Shown here one piece after another: positions 1 to 5,722 of a DNA stretch of 6,001 nt. The notes below the pieces were generated by a model. It was not told the DNA's origin, made no database searches, and saw nothing but the letters and a program-made list of their open reading frames with translations. The stretch comes from Candidatus Omnitrophota bacterium (lineage in GTDB: Bacteria > Omnitrophota > Gorgyraeia > 2-01-FULL-45-10). Position numbers and translations under genes: made by a program. Position 1 is the stretch's first letter; each line of letters starts with the position of its first letter. The DNA lies in the NCBI GenBank assembly GCA_030691985.1, contig JAUYDB010000165.1, positions 1-6,001 on the forward strand, read 5' to 3'.

Positions 1-30
1 GATGAAAAATTTCTTCGAAGAGGACTGAGG

Positions 31-247
31 AAATTTTTTAAGCTTCTGGCTGCATGGACACAAGGCCACGGGCCTTGAGCCGTATAAATTTTGCTAAGGG
101 TGCACTACCTAAAACTGTTAAGAGCATCGTATAGACAAGAACAAAACAAACCAAAATAAATATATAAAACTTAAATATTCATGATAGCAAAATTAGGCGA
201 AGGGCCCTGGCCTTGCGTCCATAAGAGAATTGAGGCTTAAAAAATTT
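31..247. repeat. Long imperfect inverted repeat flanking an AT-rich core (MITE-like arrangement)
   Basis: The left arm (31-74) is matched in reverse complement by the right arm (203-247). The outer 13 bases match perfectly: AAATTTTTTAAGC at 31-43 against GCTTAAAAAATTT at 235-247. The inner part also matches (54-74 against 203-222), with one substitution and one extra base. The segment between these blocks is 9 nt on the left and 12 nt on the right and is not conserved. Outside the arms, 12-26 still resembles 267-280 in reverse complement (GTCCT then TCGAAG), so the left copy is probably a longer, decayed member of the family. The AT-rich DNA at about 80-195 sits between the arms. I see no transposase here, so a non-autonomous element or two oppositely oriented intergenic repeats are both possible. 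Confidence 0.6.
61..77. repeat. Small palindrome, 7-bp stem with 3-nt loop
   Basis: CAAGGCC (61-67) and GGCCTTG (71-77) are perfect reverse complements separated by ACG. No T-tract follows, so it is not a typical intrinsic terminator. It lies inside the left arm of the larger inverted repeat and is probably part of that repeat unit. Confidence 0.55.
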
Positions 248-322
248 CAAGCGAAGCGGCAGGACCCGTCCTGTCGAAGGGTCGCGAAAGGCCCTGGCTC
301 TGGTGTTTATAAGAGAATCGAG
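198..322. repeat. Pair of imperfect direct repeats
   Basis: Positions 198-234 and 285-322 share the framework CGAA-R-GGCCCTGGC ... ATAAGAGAAT-Y-GAG with a variable middle of about ten bases and a single indel. The same unit appears in reverse complement at about 54-76, giving three members within 330 bp. The second direct copy ends only about 10 nt before the ribosome binding site of the first glycosyltransferase gene, so the repeat forms its immediate 5' leader. Confidence 0.6.
260..273. repeat. Small palindrome, 6-bp stem with 2-nt spacer
   Basis: CAGGAC (260-265) and GTCCTG (268-273) are perfect reverse complements separated by CC. An alternative pairing is GACCC (263-267) with GGGTC (279-283). 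The adjoining CTGTCGAAGGG string (271-281) resembles a motif common in bacterial intergenic palindromic repeats. It is not followed by a T-run and is not called as a terminator. Confidence 0.5.
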
Positions 323-342
323 CACAAATCACGAAGGTTGAA

Positions 343-1452
343 ATGAGCGAAGGTAAGCGGATACTTATCGTTGGCGTCAACTGGATCGGGGATGTTATAT
401 TCACGACTCCGTTTATACGCGCGGTGAGGCAAGCCAATCCCGACAGCCATATTGCGTGCCTGTTGCATCCGCGATGCCGCGAGATGTTAGAAACGAACCC
501 GCGGATTAACGAGATAATAATTTATGATGAGGAGCTCAGGCATAAGGGGATAATCGGGAAATTAAAACTTATAAATTACATACGAAAAAACAGGTTTGAT
601 ACCGCGTTTATTTTGCATAGGTCTTTTACAAAGGCATTGATACCGTATCTTGCCGGGATAAGAGAAAGGATCGGTTATCGGACAAAAAATAGAAGGATTC
701 TCCTTACAAAAGCGGCCGAAGAGCCCGTTGAAGATATGCACAAGGTAGAATACTTTCTTAATATCGCGAAATTTGCCGGGATGAACTTGCCGCAGTATAA
801 TTCGTGCGAGTTTTTTATCAATGATTCGGACAGGAAATTCGTAAAGGACATGCTGGAAGAAGGCGGAGTGTCGGATAAAGACATTCTCGTAACGGTCTGT
901 CCCGGAGGCAACTGGGGCCCCAAGAGGTGGCCAAAGGAGAACTTTGCCGGGGCCGCGGATCTTATCGCCGAAAGGTTCGGCGCCAGAATAGCGATAGCCG
1001 GCGCGAAGAAGGATATCGAGCTCGCGGAAGAGATAAAAAAGTCGATGAGAAGCTCGCCGCTTATTACATGCGGCAGGACTACCCTGGGTCAGCTCGGCGC
1101 GCTTCTCGAAAGATCGAGGCTGGTCATAGCAAACGATACCGGACCGATGCACATTGCCGTCTGCATGAAGGCCAAGGTCATCGCGTTGTTTGGCCCGACG
1201 TCCTGGCGTATCACCGGACCGTACGGCAGGGGAGATTATAAAGTCATATCGAGAAATGAAACCTGCGAAGTTCCGTGTTATGACTTCACCTGCAAGGATA
1301 ACAGCTGCATGGCGGCGATAAGCGTTGAAGAAGTCTGTCGGACGGCAGAGGAATTTTTACGCCCACCTTTTCCCTATTCCCCTTCGAGGAGAGAGGAAAT
1401 TATGAGGAAATCCCCTCTCCCCTTTAGGGGAGAAGGCAAGGGTGAGGGGTAA
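343..1452 (+). CDS. waaF: GT9 glycosyltransferase, lipopolysaccharide heptosyltransferase II-like
   Basis: Predicted cytoplasmic or membrane-associated GT-B enzyme moving a heptose from an ADP-heptose donor to the LPS inner core; the exact acceptor is inferred. Family signs in order: the N-terminal Rossmann strand with GD-V-I-F-TTP, whose Asp17 matches the catalytic Asp of WaaC/WaaF; HRSFTKAL...AGI-R-R-I-GY (92-112), as in WaaF; the donor-site segment PGGNWGPKRWP (187-197), close to the CPGAEFGPAKRWP of E. coli WaaF; and NDTGPMH (264-270). A four-cysteine cluster follows at Cys308, 312, 317 and 322. The ATG at 343 has GAAGGT at 333-338 as ribosome binding site. The natural family end appears to be near residue 340 (EEFLR). 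The last 29 residues are encoded by a palindromic repeat, making the protein longer (369 aa) than its neighbours. First gene of the run; the next starts 22 nt downstream. GT9 assignment is very secure, waaF specifically less so. Confidence 0.9.
   Translation: MSEGKRILIVGVNWIGDVIFTTPFIRAVRQANPDSHIACLLHPRCREMLETNPRINEIIIYDEELRHKGIIGKLKLINYIRKNRFDTAFILHRSFTKALIPYLAGIRERIGYRTKNRRILLTKAAEEPVEDMHKVEYFLNIAKFAGMNLPQYNSCEFFINDSDRKFVKDMLEEGGVSDKDILVTVCPGGNWGPKRWPKENFAGAADLIAERFGARIAIAGAKKDIELAEEIKKSMRSSPLITCGRTTLGQLGALLERSRLVIANDTGPMHIAVCMKAKVIALFGPTSWRITGPYGRGDYKVISRNETCEVPCYDFTCKDNSCMAAISVEEVCRTAEEFLRPPFPYSPSRREEIMRKSPLPFRGEGKGEG
1363..1449. repeat. Palindromic intergenic-type repeat absorbed into the 3' end of the first glycosyltransferase gene
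   Basis: The core runs from 1412 to 1449. TCTCCCCT (1416-1423) pairs perfectly with AGGGGAGA (1426-1433) around TT, and the outer CCCCTC (1412-1417) can alternatively pair with GAGGGG (1444-1449). A more decayed unit of similar composition (TTCC...CCCCTTCGAGGAGAGAGGAA) lies just upstream at about 1370-1398. Repeats of this CCCTCTCCCC...GGTGAGGG style are common in many bacterial genomes, usually between genes. Here both units are in frame with the gene and encode the tail PPFPYSPSRR... to ...FRGEGKGEG, with the stop codon immediately after the repeat. Translation running through the unit and the absence of a following T-tract argue against a simple terminator. Confidence 0.7.
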
Positions 1453-1474
1453 ATTCGGACACGAGTGATTGACA

Positions 1475-2452
1475 ATGCAAATCGATAAATCTCAAGTCAG
1501 GCGCATTCTCGTTATCACCTTAAGCAATGTCGGCGATATTATACTTACGACGCCTGCCATAAGGACGCTCGCCCGGGAATTTCCGGACGCGCGCATGGAC
1601 GTGATGGTCAGCCCTAACGGCAGAGGGATATTCAGCCAGGACCCAAGGATATTCAAGCTGATAGTCTATGACAAACATCTGCCTATTGCAGAGAAGAGAA
1701 GGCTGCAGCTTAAGCTTAAAAAATTGAGCTATGATCTCGTGGTGGATTTCAAAAACACTCTATTTCCGATACTCCTGGGGCCGAAATACAGGACAGCGAC
1801 CATACAGCGATTTCCCAAGAAACTGGCCCATAAAATAGATCGTCATCTTTACAGGCTGAAATCTTTGGGGATATGCGCCTCTGACAGACGATCATACATA
1901 TACATTTCACCCAAGGACGAAGAGCGCGCGACCGGATTTATGAAGAATAATAATATCCGGGAGCCGATGATTGTGGTAAACCCGGGCGCAAAGAGCCACC
2001 TGAAGCGCTGGGCCTCGGAAGGTTTTGCGAAGGTAAGTGACAGGCTGATGGCAGAATGCGGGGCCGGGATTGTATTCATAGGATTGAAAGAGGATTCGGA
2101 TGTAGTCAGGGATGTTATGAAGAGGATGAATGCCAAGCCGCATAATCTTGTAGATAAGACGAGCATAGGCGAGCTTGCGGGCCTTCTCAAACGCGCGAAA
2201 CTCCTTATAACAAACGACAGCGCCCCGCTTCATCTCGGGTGCGCGGTCGGGGCAAGGGTGCTTGCGCTCTTCGGCCCGACAGACCCGAAAAAATACGGCC
2301 CGACGGGAGAGTTTGACTGTGTCATAAGGGAAAAGCTTTCATGTTCGCCGTGCGAGAGCGCGGCCTGTAAATACAATTATGAATGCATGAAATCGATCTC
2401 AGAGGAGGCTGTTTTCGACACAGCAAGGATGATGATAGAAGGCTATGAGTAG
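1475..2452 (+). CDS. GT9 glycosyltransferase (heptosyltransferase family), second paralog
   Basis: GT-B sugar transferase of the ADP-heptose:LPS heptosyltransferase family, probably acting on a core or related glycan; donor and acceptor cannot be fixed. Seen in the 325-residue protein: RRILVITLSNVGDIILTTP with the catalytic-position Asp21; PGAKSHLKRW (170-179) in the donor-binding loop; NDSAPLH (247-253), where Ala replaces the Gly usual in heptosyltransferases I/II; FGPTDPKKYGPTG; and a cysteine cluster at Cys290, 293, 298 and 304. The central region is shorter than in the first gene and lacks its SFTKAL-type motif, which suggests a different acceptor or donor. A TTG at 1469 in the same frame would add two residues, but the weak GAG at 1463-1465 lies only 3 nt from it and 9 nt from the ATG at 1475, so the ATG is preferred. 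The next gene begins 42 nt after the stop. Confidence 0.88.
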   Translation: MQIDKSQVRRILVITLSNVGDIILTTPAIRTLAREFPDARMDVMVSPNGRGIFSQDPRIFKLIVYDKHLPIAEKRRLQLKLKKLSYDLVVDFKNTLFPILLGPKYRTATIQRFPKKLAHKIDRHLYRLKSLGICASDRRSYIYISPKDEERATGFMKNNNIREPMIVVNPGAKSHLKRWASEGFAKVSDRLMAECGAGIVFIGLKEDSDVVRDVMKRMNAKPHNLVDKTSIGELAGLLKRAKLLITNDSAPLHLGCAVGARVLALFGPTDPKKYGPTGEFDCVIREKLSCSPCESAACKYNYECMKSISEEAVFDTARMMIEGYE

Positions 2453-2494
2453 AGAACAAAGCATATTAGCTGAAAGCTCCAAGGGAAGTAAGAA

Positions 2495-3547
2495 ATGGCT
2501 AAAAATTATAAAAACATCTTGATCATTAGGCTCGACAAGATGGGGGATGTTATTTTGTCGACCCCGGTCATAAAGACCATGCGGGAAGCATTCCCAAACA
2601 GCCGCATAACTTTTATGGTCAGGCCATATACCAGGCAGATAGTCGAGGGTAATCCGTATCTGGACGAAGTGCTGGTTTACGACAAGGACCGCCATGCGAA
2701 TAGCATTACGGCAAACATGAAATTTATACTGAAATTACGCAGGAAGAAGTTTGACCTAGCGTTGATATTACATCCTACCGGCAGGACACACATCCTCATG
2801 TTCCTGGCCGGCATTCCGGAAAGGGTCGGCTATGACAAGAAATGGGGTTTTCTTCTCACAAAGAGGATCCCTCACAATAAACAGTTTGGGTTGAAGCATG
2901 AGATGGATTACACGCTGGATCTGGTAAGATACATAGGGATCAAGCCAGGGTCAAGGAGTTTATACATATCCAAGAATGAAGAATGCGAAAAGATGGTTGA
3001 CGGGCAATTCGCGAGGAGCGGCATAAAGGATACGGATATCGTCATAGCGATCAATCCGGGGGCAAGCTGTCCTTCAAGAAGATGGAATACGGAAAACTTC
3101 GCCCGGGTGGCGGATGGCCTTGTCCTGAAATATAACGCGAAGGTAATAATCATAGCCAGCCAAAATGATAAGGCCTTAGGCGATGATATTGCCTCGAAGA
3201 TGGAGGCCGGATGCCTTAATTTATCGGGGAAGACTACCATAAGCGATATCGCGAGCATACTGAGGAGGATACGGCTCTTCATATCGAATGACTCCGGGCC
3301 GGTTCACATTGCCTGCGCCGTAGGAGCGCCTGTCGTCGTGATATTCGGGAGGAACGACAGGGGGGTGTCGCCGTTTCGATGGGGCCCGTCAGGCGGGAAT
3401 GATATAGTGCTTCATAAGGATGTCGGATGCGATATATGCCTCGCGCATAACTGTAAGAAGGGATTTGAGTGCCTGGAGGCGATAACGGTTGACGAGGTGC
3501 TGGCCGCAGCGGATAAGATATTAACCAAAAAGGTCGTGACGAAATGA
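2495..3547 (+). CDS. GT9 glycosyltransferase (heptosyltransferase family), third paralog
   Basis: Third GT9 member of the run, 350 residues, predicted to transfer a sugar (likely heptose) in envelope glycan assembly at the inner membrane's cytoplasmic face. Visible features: NILIIRLDKMGDVILSTPVI with Asp18 at the catalytic position; ILHPTGRTHILMFLAGIPERVGY (91-113), resembling the acceptor-side segment of the first protein; INPGASCPSRRWNTENF (186-202); SNDSGPVH (264-271); FGRNDRGVSP where its paralogs have FGPT; and a cysteine cluster at Cys312, 315, 320 and 326. The ATG at 2495 is preceded by AAGGGA (2481-2486), 8 nt away. The stop overlaps the next start as ATGA, which suggests translational coupling. 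Closer to the first paralog than to the second in its middle region. Family call secure, substrate unknown. Confidence 0.88.
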   Translation: MAKNYKNILIIRLDKMGDVILSTPVIKTMREAFPNSRITFMVRPYTRQIVEGNPYLDEVLVYDKDRHANSITANMKFILKLRRKKFDLALILHPTGRTHILMFLAGIPERVGYDKKWGFLLTKRIPHNKQFGLKHEMDYTLDLVRYIGIKPGSRSLYISKNEECEKMVDGQFARSGIKDTDIVIAINPGASCPSRRWNTENFARVADGLVLKYNAKVIIIASQNDKALGDDIASKMEAGCLNLSGKTTISDIASILRRIRLFISNDSGPVHIACAVGAPVVVIFGRNDRGVSPFRWGPSGGNDIVLHKDVGCDICLAHNCKKGFECLEAITVDEVLAAADKILTKKVVTK

Positions 3548-4617
3548 AAATAGGACTGATAGGCCTGCCGCAGTCAGGAAAGAAGACTTTATTCGAACTC
3601 CTTACAAACCACAAACCCACCGAAAAGGAGCTCTCCTCCCAAAAGCCCATTAAAGGTGTCGCGGAAGTAAAGGACCCAAGATTTGACAGGCTCGTCAGTA
3701 TGTACGCCCCAAAGAAGGAGGCGCGGGCCAGGATTGAGGTCGAATTATTCCCGAAACTTGAGAAAGAAACCATTTCAAAAGGCGAAATATTCACCGGCAT
3801 AAATGAACTCGACGCGATCTGTCATGTTGTGAGGGCGTTCAAGGATGACTCGATCTATCATGTAGACGGTTCGGTAGAACCGAAGCGCGATATAGATTTT
3901 GTAAATTCGGAACTTTTGCTTTATGACCTGATCTTTGTCGAGAAGAGGATTGAGAGACTTGAGGATAAGATAAAACAGACGAAGGAGGAGGCCGCTGTAA
4001 AGGAGAAGGAAGGGCTTGTTAAATTGAAGGCCCATTTGGACAGGACGCTTCCCTTGAGGCTTTTGGAGCTCACTTCAGAAGAAAAAAAGATGCTGTCGAG
4101 CTATCCTCTTGTGACGCGCAAGGATATGATCATCGCGCTGAACGTTTCCGAGAACGATCTTAAAGATACGGGCCTTCTCGATGAACTTAAATGTGATCTG
4201 GCTCCGCTTAAGACCGATTTGATACAGATTTCGGCAAAGGCGGAATCTGAAATAGCGCGCATGGAATCGGAGAACGAGAAAAATGAGTTTCTCGCCCTTC
4301 TCGGGATAACTGAACCGGCGATCAATATACTGACACGATCCAGCATCAAGGTGCTGAACCTTATATCGTTCTTTACCGTAGGCGATGACGAAGTCCGGCA
4401 ATGGACGATAAGGGCCGCTTCATCGGCGCCCGAAGCCGCCGGGGCCATACATACCGATTTACAGAGAGGATTCATCCGCGCCGAGGTTATGAAATATGCC
4501 GACCTGGTCACCCTTGGCAGCGAGGGGAAGGTCAGGGAGGCAGGTAAGCTCTATCTTAAAGGCAAGGATTATATAGTCGAAGACGGGGATATAATAAATA
4601 TAAGGTTCAGCGTGTAA
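3544..4617 (+). CDS. Divergent YchF/OLA1-like P-loop protein with C-terminal TGS-type domain, probably impaired ATPase
   Basis: YchF/OLA1 proteins are ribosome-associated P-loop ATPases. This 357-residue homolog (E. coli YchF is about 363) aligns along its whole length. The P-loop is GLPQSGKKT (7-15), with Lys14 where the family has the Mg-coordinating Ser/Thr of GKS. PDPRLDQL of YchF is recognisable as KDPRFDRL (43-50). The G3 region, normally VDIAGLVKGASKGEG, reads VELFPKLEKETISKGE (66-81), so DxxG is absent and the segment is shorter. HVVRAF (94-99) and His106 in SIYHVDG correspond to the HVVRCF and catalytic His114 region of E. coli YchF. A charged helical region spans about 122-170. The adenine-specifying NVSE is kept at 200-203. 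Residues about 272-357 (LISFFTVG...IHTDLQRGFIRAEV...KDYIVEDGDIINIRF) are an intact YchF-type C-terminal domain. The start overlaps the upstream stop by 4 nt and the stop overlaps fmt by 1 nt. Homology is sure; activity and role are not. Confidence 0.85.
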   Translation: MKIGLIGLPQSGKKTLFELLTNHKPTEKELSSQKPIKGVAEVKDPRFDRLVSMYAPKKEARARIEVELFPKLEKETISKGEIFTGINELDAICHVVRAFKDDSIYHVDGSVEPKRDIDFVNSELLLYDLIFVEKRIERLEDKIKQTKEEAAVKEKEGLVKLKAHLDRTLPLRLLELTSEEKKMLSSYPLVTRKDMIIALNVSENDLKDTGLLDELKCDLAPLKTDLIQISAKAESEIARMESENEKNEFLALLGITEPAINILTRSSIKVLNLISFFTVGDDEVRQWTIRAASSAPEAAGAIHTDLQRGFIRAEVMKYADLVTLGSEGKVREAGKLYLKGKDYIVEDGDIINIRFSV

Positions 4618-5564
4618 TGAGAATGGTATTCTTTGGCACATCCGAATTCGCGATTCCCGTCCTGCGGGAGCTAATCGCCGTGCGGCATAATGTCCTGGCG
4701 CTTGTTACACGGCCGGACAGGAAGAGCGGCAGAAACCTGAAAGTCTCGCCGCCGCCGACCAAGGTCCTGGCGCTTGCAAAAAACATTCCTGTATACCAGC
4801 CGCAGGATGTCTCGAGCCGCGAGTCTGCCGAATATTTAGCCGGGCTTGACGCGGACCTGTTTGTCGTCATATCATTCGGGCAGATCCTGAAAAAAGAAAT
4901 TTTATCGCTTCCCAAGTTTTATTCGATAAATCTGCATGGCTCGCTCCTGCCGAAATACAGGGGGGCATCGCCGACCAACTGGGCTATAATAAACGGCGAT
5001 AAGCTAACGGGAGTCACTGTCATAAAGATGAACGAGAGGATGGATGAGGGCGATATAATCTTAAAAAGAGAAATCGCGATAGGCCCGGAAGACACGAATA
5101 TCACTTTGAATGAAAAATTGTCCGGACTCGGGGCAGAGGCATTGTCCGAGGCGATCGATTTAATAGCGAGTAACGGGAATATCGACCTAGAAAAGCAGGA
5201 TGATTCCGAAGCCACCTATGCCCCCAAACTAAAAAAGGAAGACGGCCTCATAAATTGGAATGAGCCGGCCATAGCGATCCATAATAAAGTCCGCGGCCTC
5301 ATTCCGTGGCCGGGCGCCTATACTCATTACGAAGGAAAGATTTTGAAGATCCTGAATACCGGGGTACCGGACACACCATTTTGCGGCAAAGGGATAAAAA
5401 CAGGCGAGGTTGTAGATATAATAAAAAACGAAGGCATACTTACGCATACAGGATCGGGCAATATTTTGATAAAACATCTTCAGTTAGAAGGCAAAAAGGC
5501 GCTTGACGCCGATTCTTTTGTGCGTGGCCACAGGATTCCGGGCGGATATCATTTCGGGGAGTGA
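4617..5564 (+). CDS. fmt: Methionyl-tRNA formyltransferase
   Basis: Cytoplasmic enzyme that transfers a formyl group from 10-formyl-tetrahydrofolate to the amino group of initiator Met-tRNA, preparing it for translation start. The 315-residue length is normal. It opens with MRMVFFGTSEFAIPVL, the family's usual start, which supports the ATG at 4617 over the in-frame ATG at 4623. The catalytic triad is visible as Asn105, His107 (SINLHGSLLPKYRGASP) and Asp143 (RMDEGDIIL). The tRNA-contacting loop appears as RKSGRNLKVSPPPTKVLA (about 35-52). The C-terminal domain is complete: ATYAPKLKKEDGLINW (199-214), RGLIPWPGAYT (226-236) and FVRGHRIPGG (301-310). The start shares one base with the preceding stop (TAATG), with AAGG at 4602-4605 as a distant ribosome binding site, so coupling is likely. 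The frequent partner def is not in this window. Confidence 0.97.
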   Translation: MRMVFFGTSEFAIPVLRELIAVRHNVLALVTRPDRKSGRNLKVSPPPTKVLALAKNIPVYQPQDVSSRESAEYLAGLDADLFVVISFGQILKKEILSLPKFYSINLHGSLLPKYRGASPTNWAIINGDKLTGVTVIKMNERMDEGDIILKREIAIGPEDTNITLNEKLSGLGAEALSEAIDLIASNGNIDLEKQDDSEATYAPKLKKEDGLINWNEPAIAIHNKVRGLIPWPGAYTHYEGKILKILNTGVPDTPFCGKGIKTGEVVDIIKNEGILTHTGSGNILIKHLQLEGKKALDADSFVRGHRIPGGYHFGE

Positions 5565-5568
5565 ACGT

Positions 5569-5607
5569 TGAAGGCGAAATTTTTCATCTCAAGCCCGATT
5601 GGGTAGA
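5569..5607 (+). pseudogene. Possible 5' stump of a gene that followed fmt
   Basis: A TTG codon at 5569 follows GGGGAG (5556-5561, inside the end of fmt) by 7 nt, an ideal ribosome-binding arrangement. It opens a frame reading MKAKFFISSPIG before a TAG at 5605-5607. The peptide start looks natural for a gene in this tightly packed operon, and the frame breaks just where the DNA turns into the flank of the insertion sequence. This may be the surviving N-terminus of a gene cut by an insertion or deletion. It could equally be chance; twelve codons are too few to identify a family. Confidence 0.25.
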
Positions 5608-5622
5608 TTGACTAGCTTGAGA
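5587..5622. repeat. 8-bp inverted repeat downstream of fmt
   Basis: TCTCAAGC (5587-5594) and GCTTGAGA (5615-5622) are perfect reverse complements separated by 20 nt. It begins 22 nt after the fmt stop. The downstream base run is CCCTCTTGG, not a T-tract, so it is a poor intrinsic terminator, though it could still protect the transcript's 3' end or mark an insertion target. It partly overlaps the possible gene stump. Confidence 0.45.
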
Positions 5623-5667
5623 CCCTCTTGGCCATCAGACTGTGTCGTAATTATTAACATTGCACTA

Positions 5668-5715
5668 CCTATTCCTCCGACGGTATGATATAATATCCTC
5701 GTCGGAAAAAATAGG
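5668..5715 (+). promoter_or_regulatory. Inverted repeat around the transposase promoter, candidate guard against read-through transcription
   Basis: CCTATT (5668-5673) plus TCCGAC (5676-5681) pair with GTCGGA (5701-5706) plus AATAGG (5710-5715), leaving a 2-versus-3-nt internal loop and a 19-nt apical loop. The right arm covers the first bases of the AGGAGG ribosome binding site (5713-5718). CCTCC at 5674-5678 could alternatively pair with GGAGG at 5714-5718. The element's own promoter -10 lies in the apical loop, so mRNA from it would start near 5701 and lack the left arm. Only longer transcripts from upstream could form the hairpin. Confidence 0.5.
5686..5694 (+). promoter_or_regulatory. 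Extended -10 promoter for the transposase
   Basis: TGATATAAT contains a consensus TATAAT (5689-5694) preceded by TG plus one base, the extended -10 form that needs little -35 contact. No good -35 hexamer is found at 16-18 bp; TTGCAC at 5660-5665 has a 23-bp spacer and is too far. A start around 5701 would leave a leader of about 22 nt before the ATG. Confidence 0.55.
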
Positions 5716-5718
5716 AGG
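5713..5718 (+). promoter_or_regulatory. Shine-Dalgarno site of the transposase
   Basis: A perfect AGGAGG lies 4 nt before the ATG at 5723. It is the strongest ribosome binding site in the window and fixes the start of the transposase. Its 5' bases fall in the right arm of the inverted repeat at 5668-5715. Confidence 0.75.
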
Positions 5719-5722
5719 TTAT

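Larger units (their letters stand above)
1..342. other. Repeat-rich leader region without a recognisable gene
   Basis: This stretch precedes the first glycosyltransferase gene. The only reading frames at the left edge are a frame closing with TGA at 26-28 (peptide ending MKNFFEED) and a frame open from 1 to a TGA at 76-78 (ending WTQGHGP). Either could be the 3' tail of a gene lying to the left, but neither can be identified. From about 80 to 195 the DNA is strongly AT-rich and stop-dense. The remainder consists of diverged copies of one repeat family and small palindromes, listed separately. I saw no convincing -35/-10 pair for the operon; a weak TTGCGT (214-219) with TTAAAA (237-242) is too poor to call. 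No tRNA, rRNA or riboswitch pattern was recognised. Confidence 0.6.

Noticed and set aside
101..110. TGCACTACCT occurs here and again at 5661-5670 in the insertion sequence leader
   Set aside because: Shared 10-mers are expected by chance in a window of this size, and the flanking bases do not match. Not evidence of a second element end.
1..342. CRISPR-like repetition
   Set aside because: The repeats are imperfect, differ in orientation and are unevenly spaced; there are no uniform repeat-spacer units and no cas genes.
562..1152. 196-codon open frame on the minus strand
   Set aside because: It lies wholly antisense to the first glycosyltransferase, whose catalytic and donor-binding motifs are clear. 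The translated product resembles no family and has no ribosome binding site.
1412..1449. Palindrome considered as an intrinsic terminator after the first glycosyltransferase
   Set aside because: It lies inside the open frame, has no T-tract after it, and the next gene starts 22 nt after the stop in apparent operon order.
2445..2522. Short plus-strand frame starting at an ATG inside the end of the second glycosyltransferase (MSREQSILAESS...)
   Set aside because: Only about 25 codons, no good ribosome binding site, and it runs into the start of the next gene in another frame.
3279..3800. 173-codon open frame on the minus strand
   Set aside because: It spans the junction of two overlapping, well-supported plus-strand genes and its sequence looks like the complement of their codons.
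5587..5622. Inverted repeat considered as the fmt operon terminator
   Set aside because: The loop is 20 nt and the downstream sequence is CCCTCTTGG rather than a run of T.
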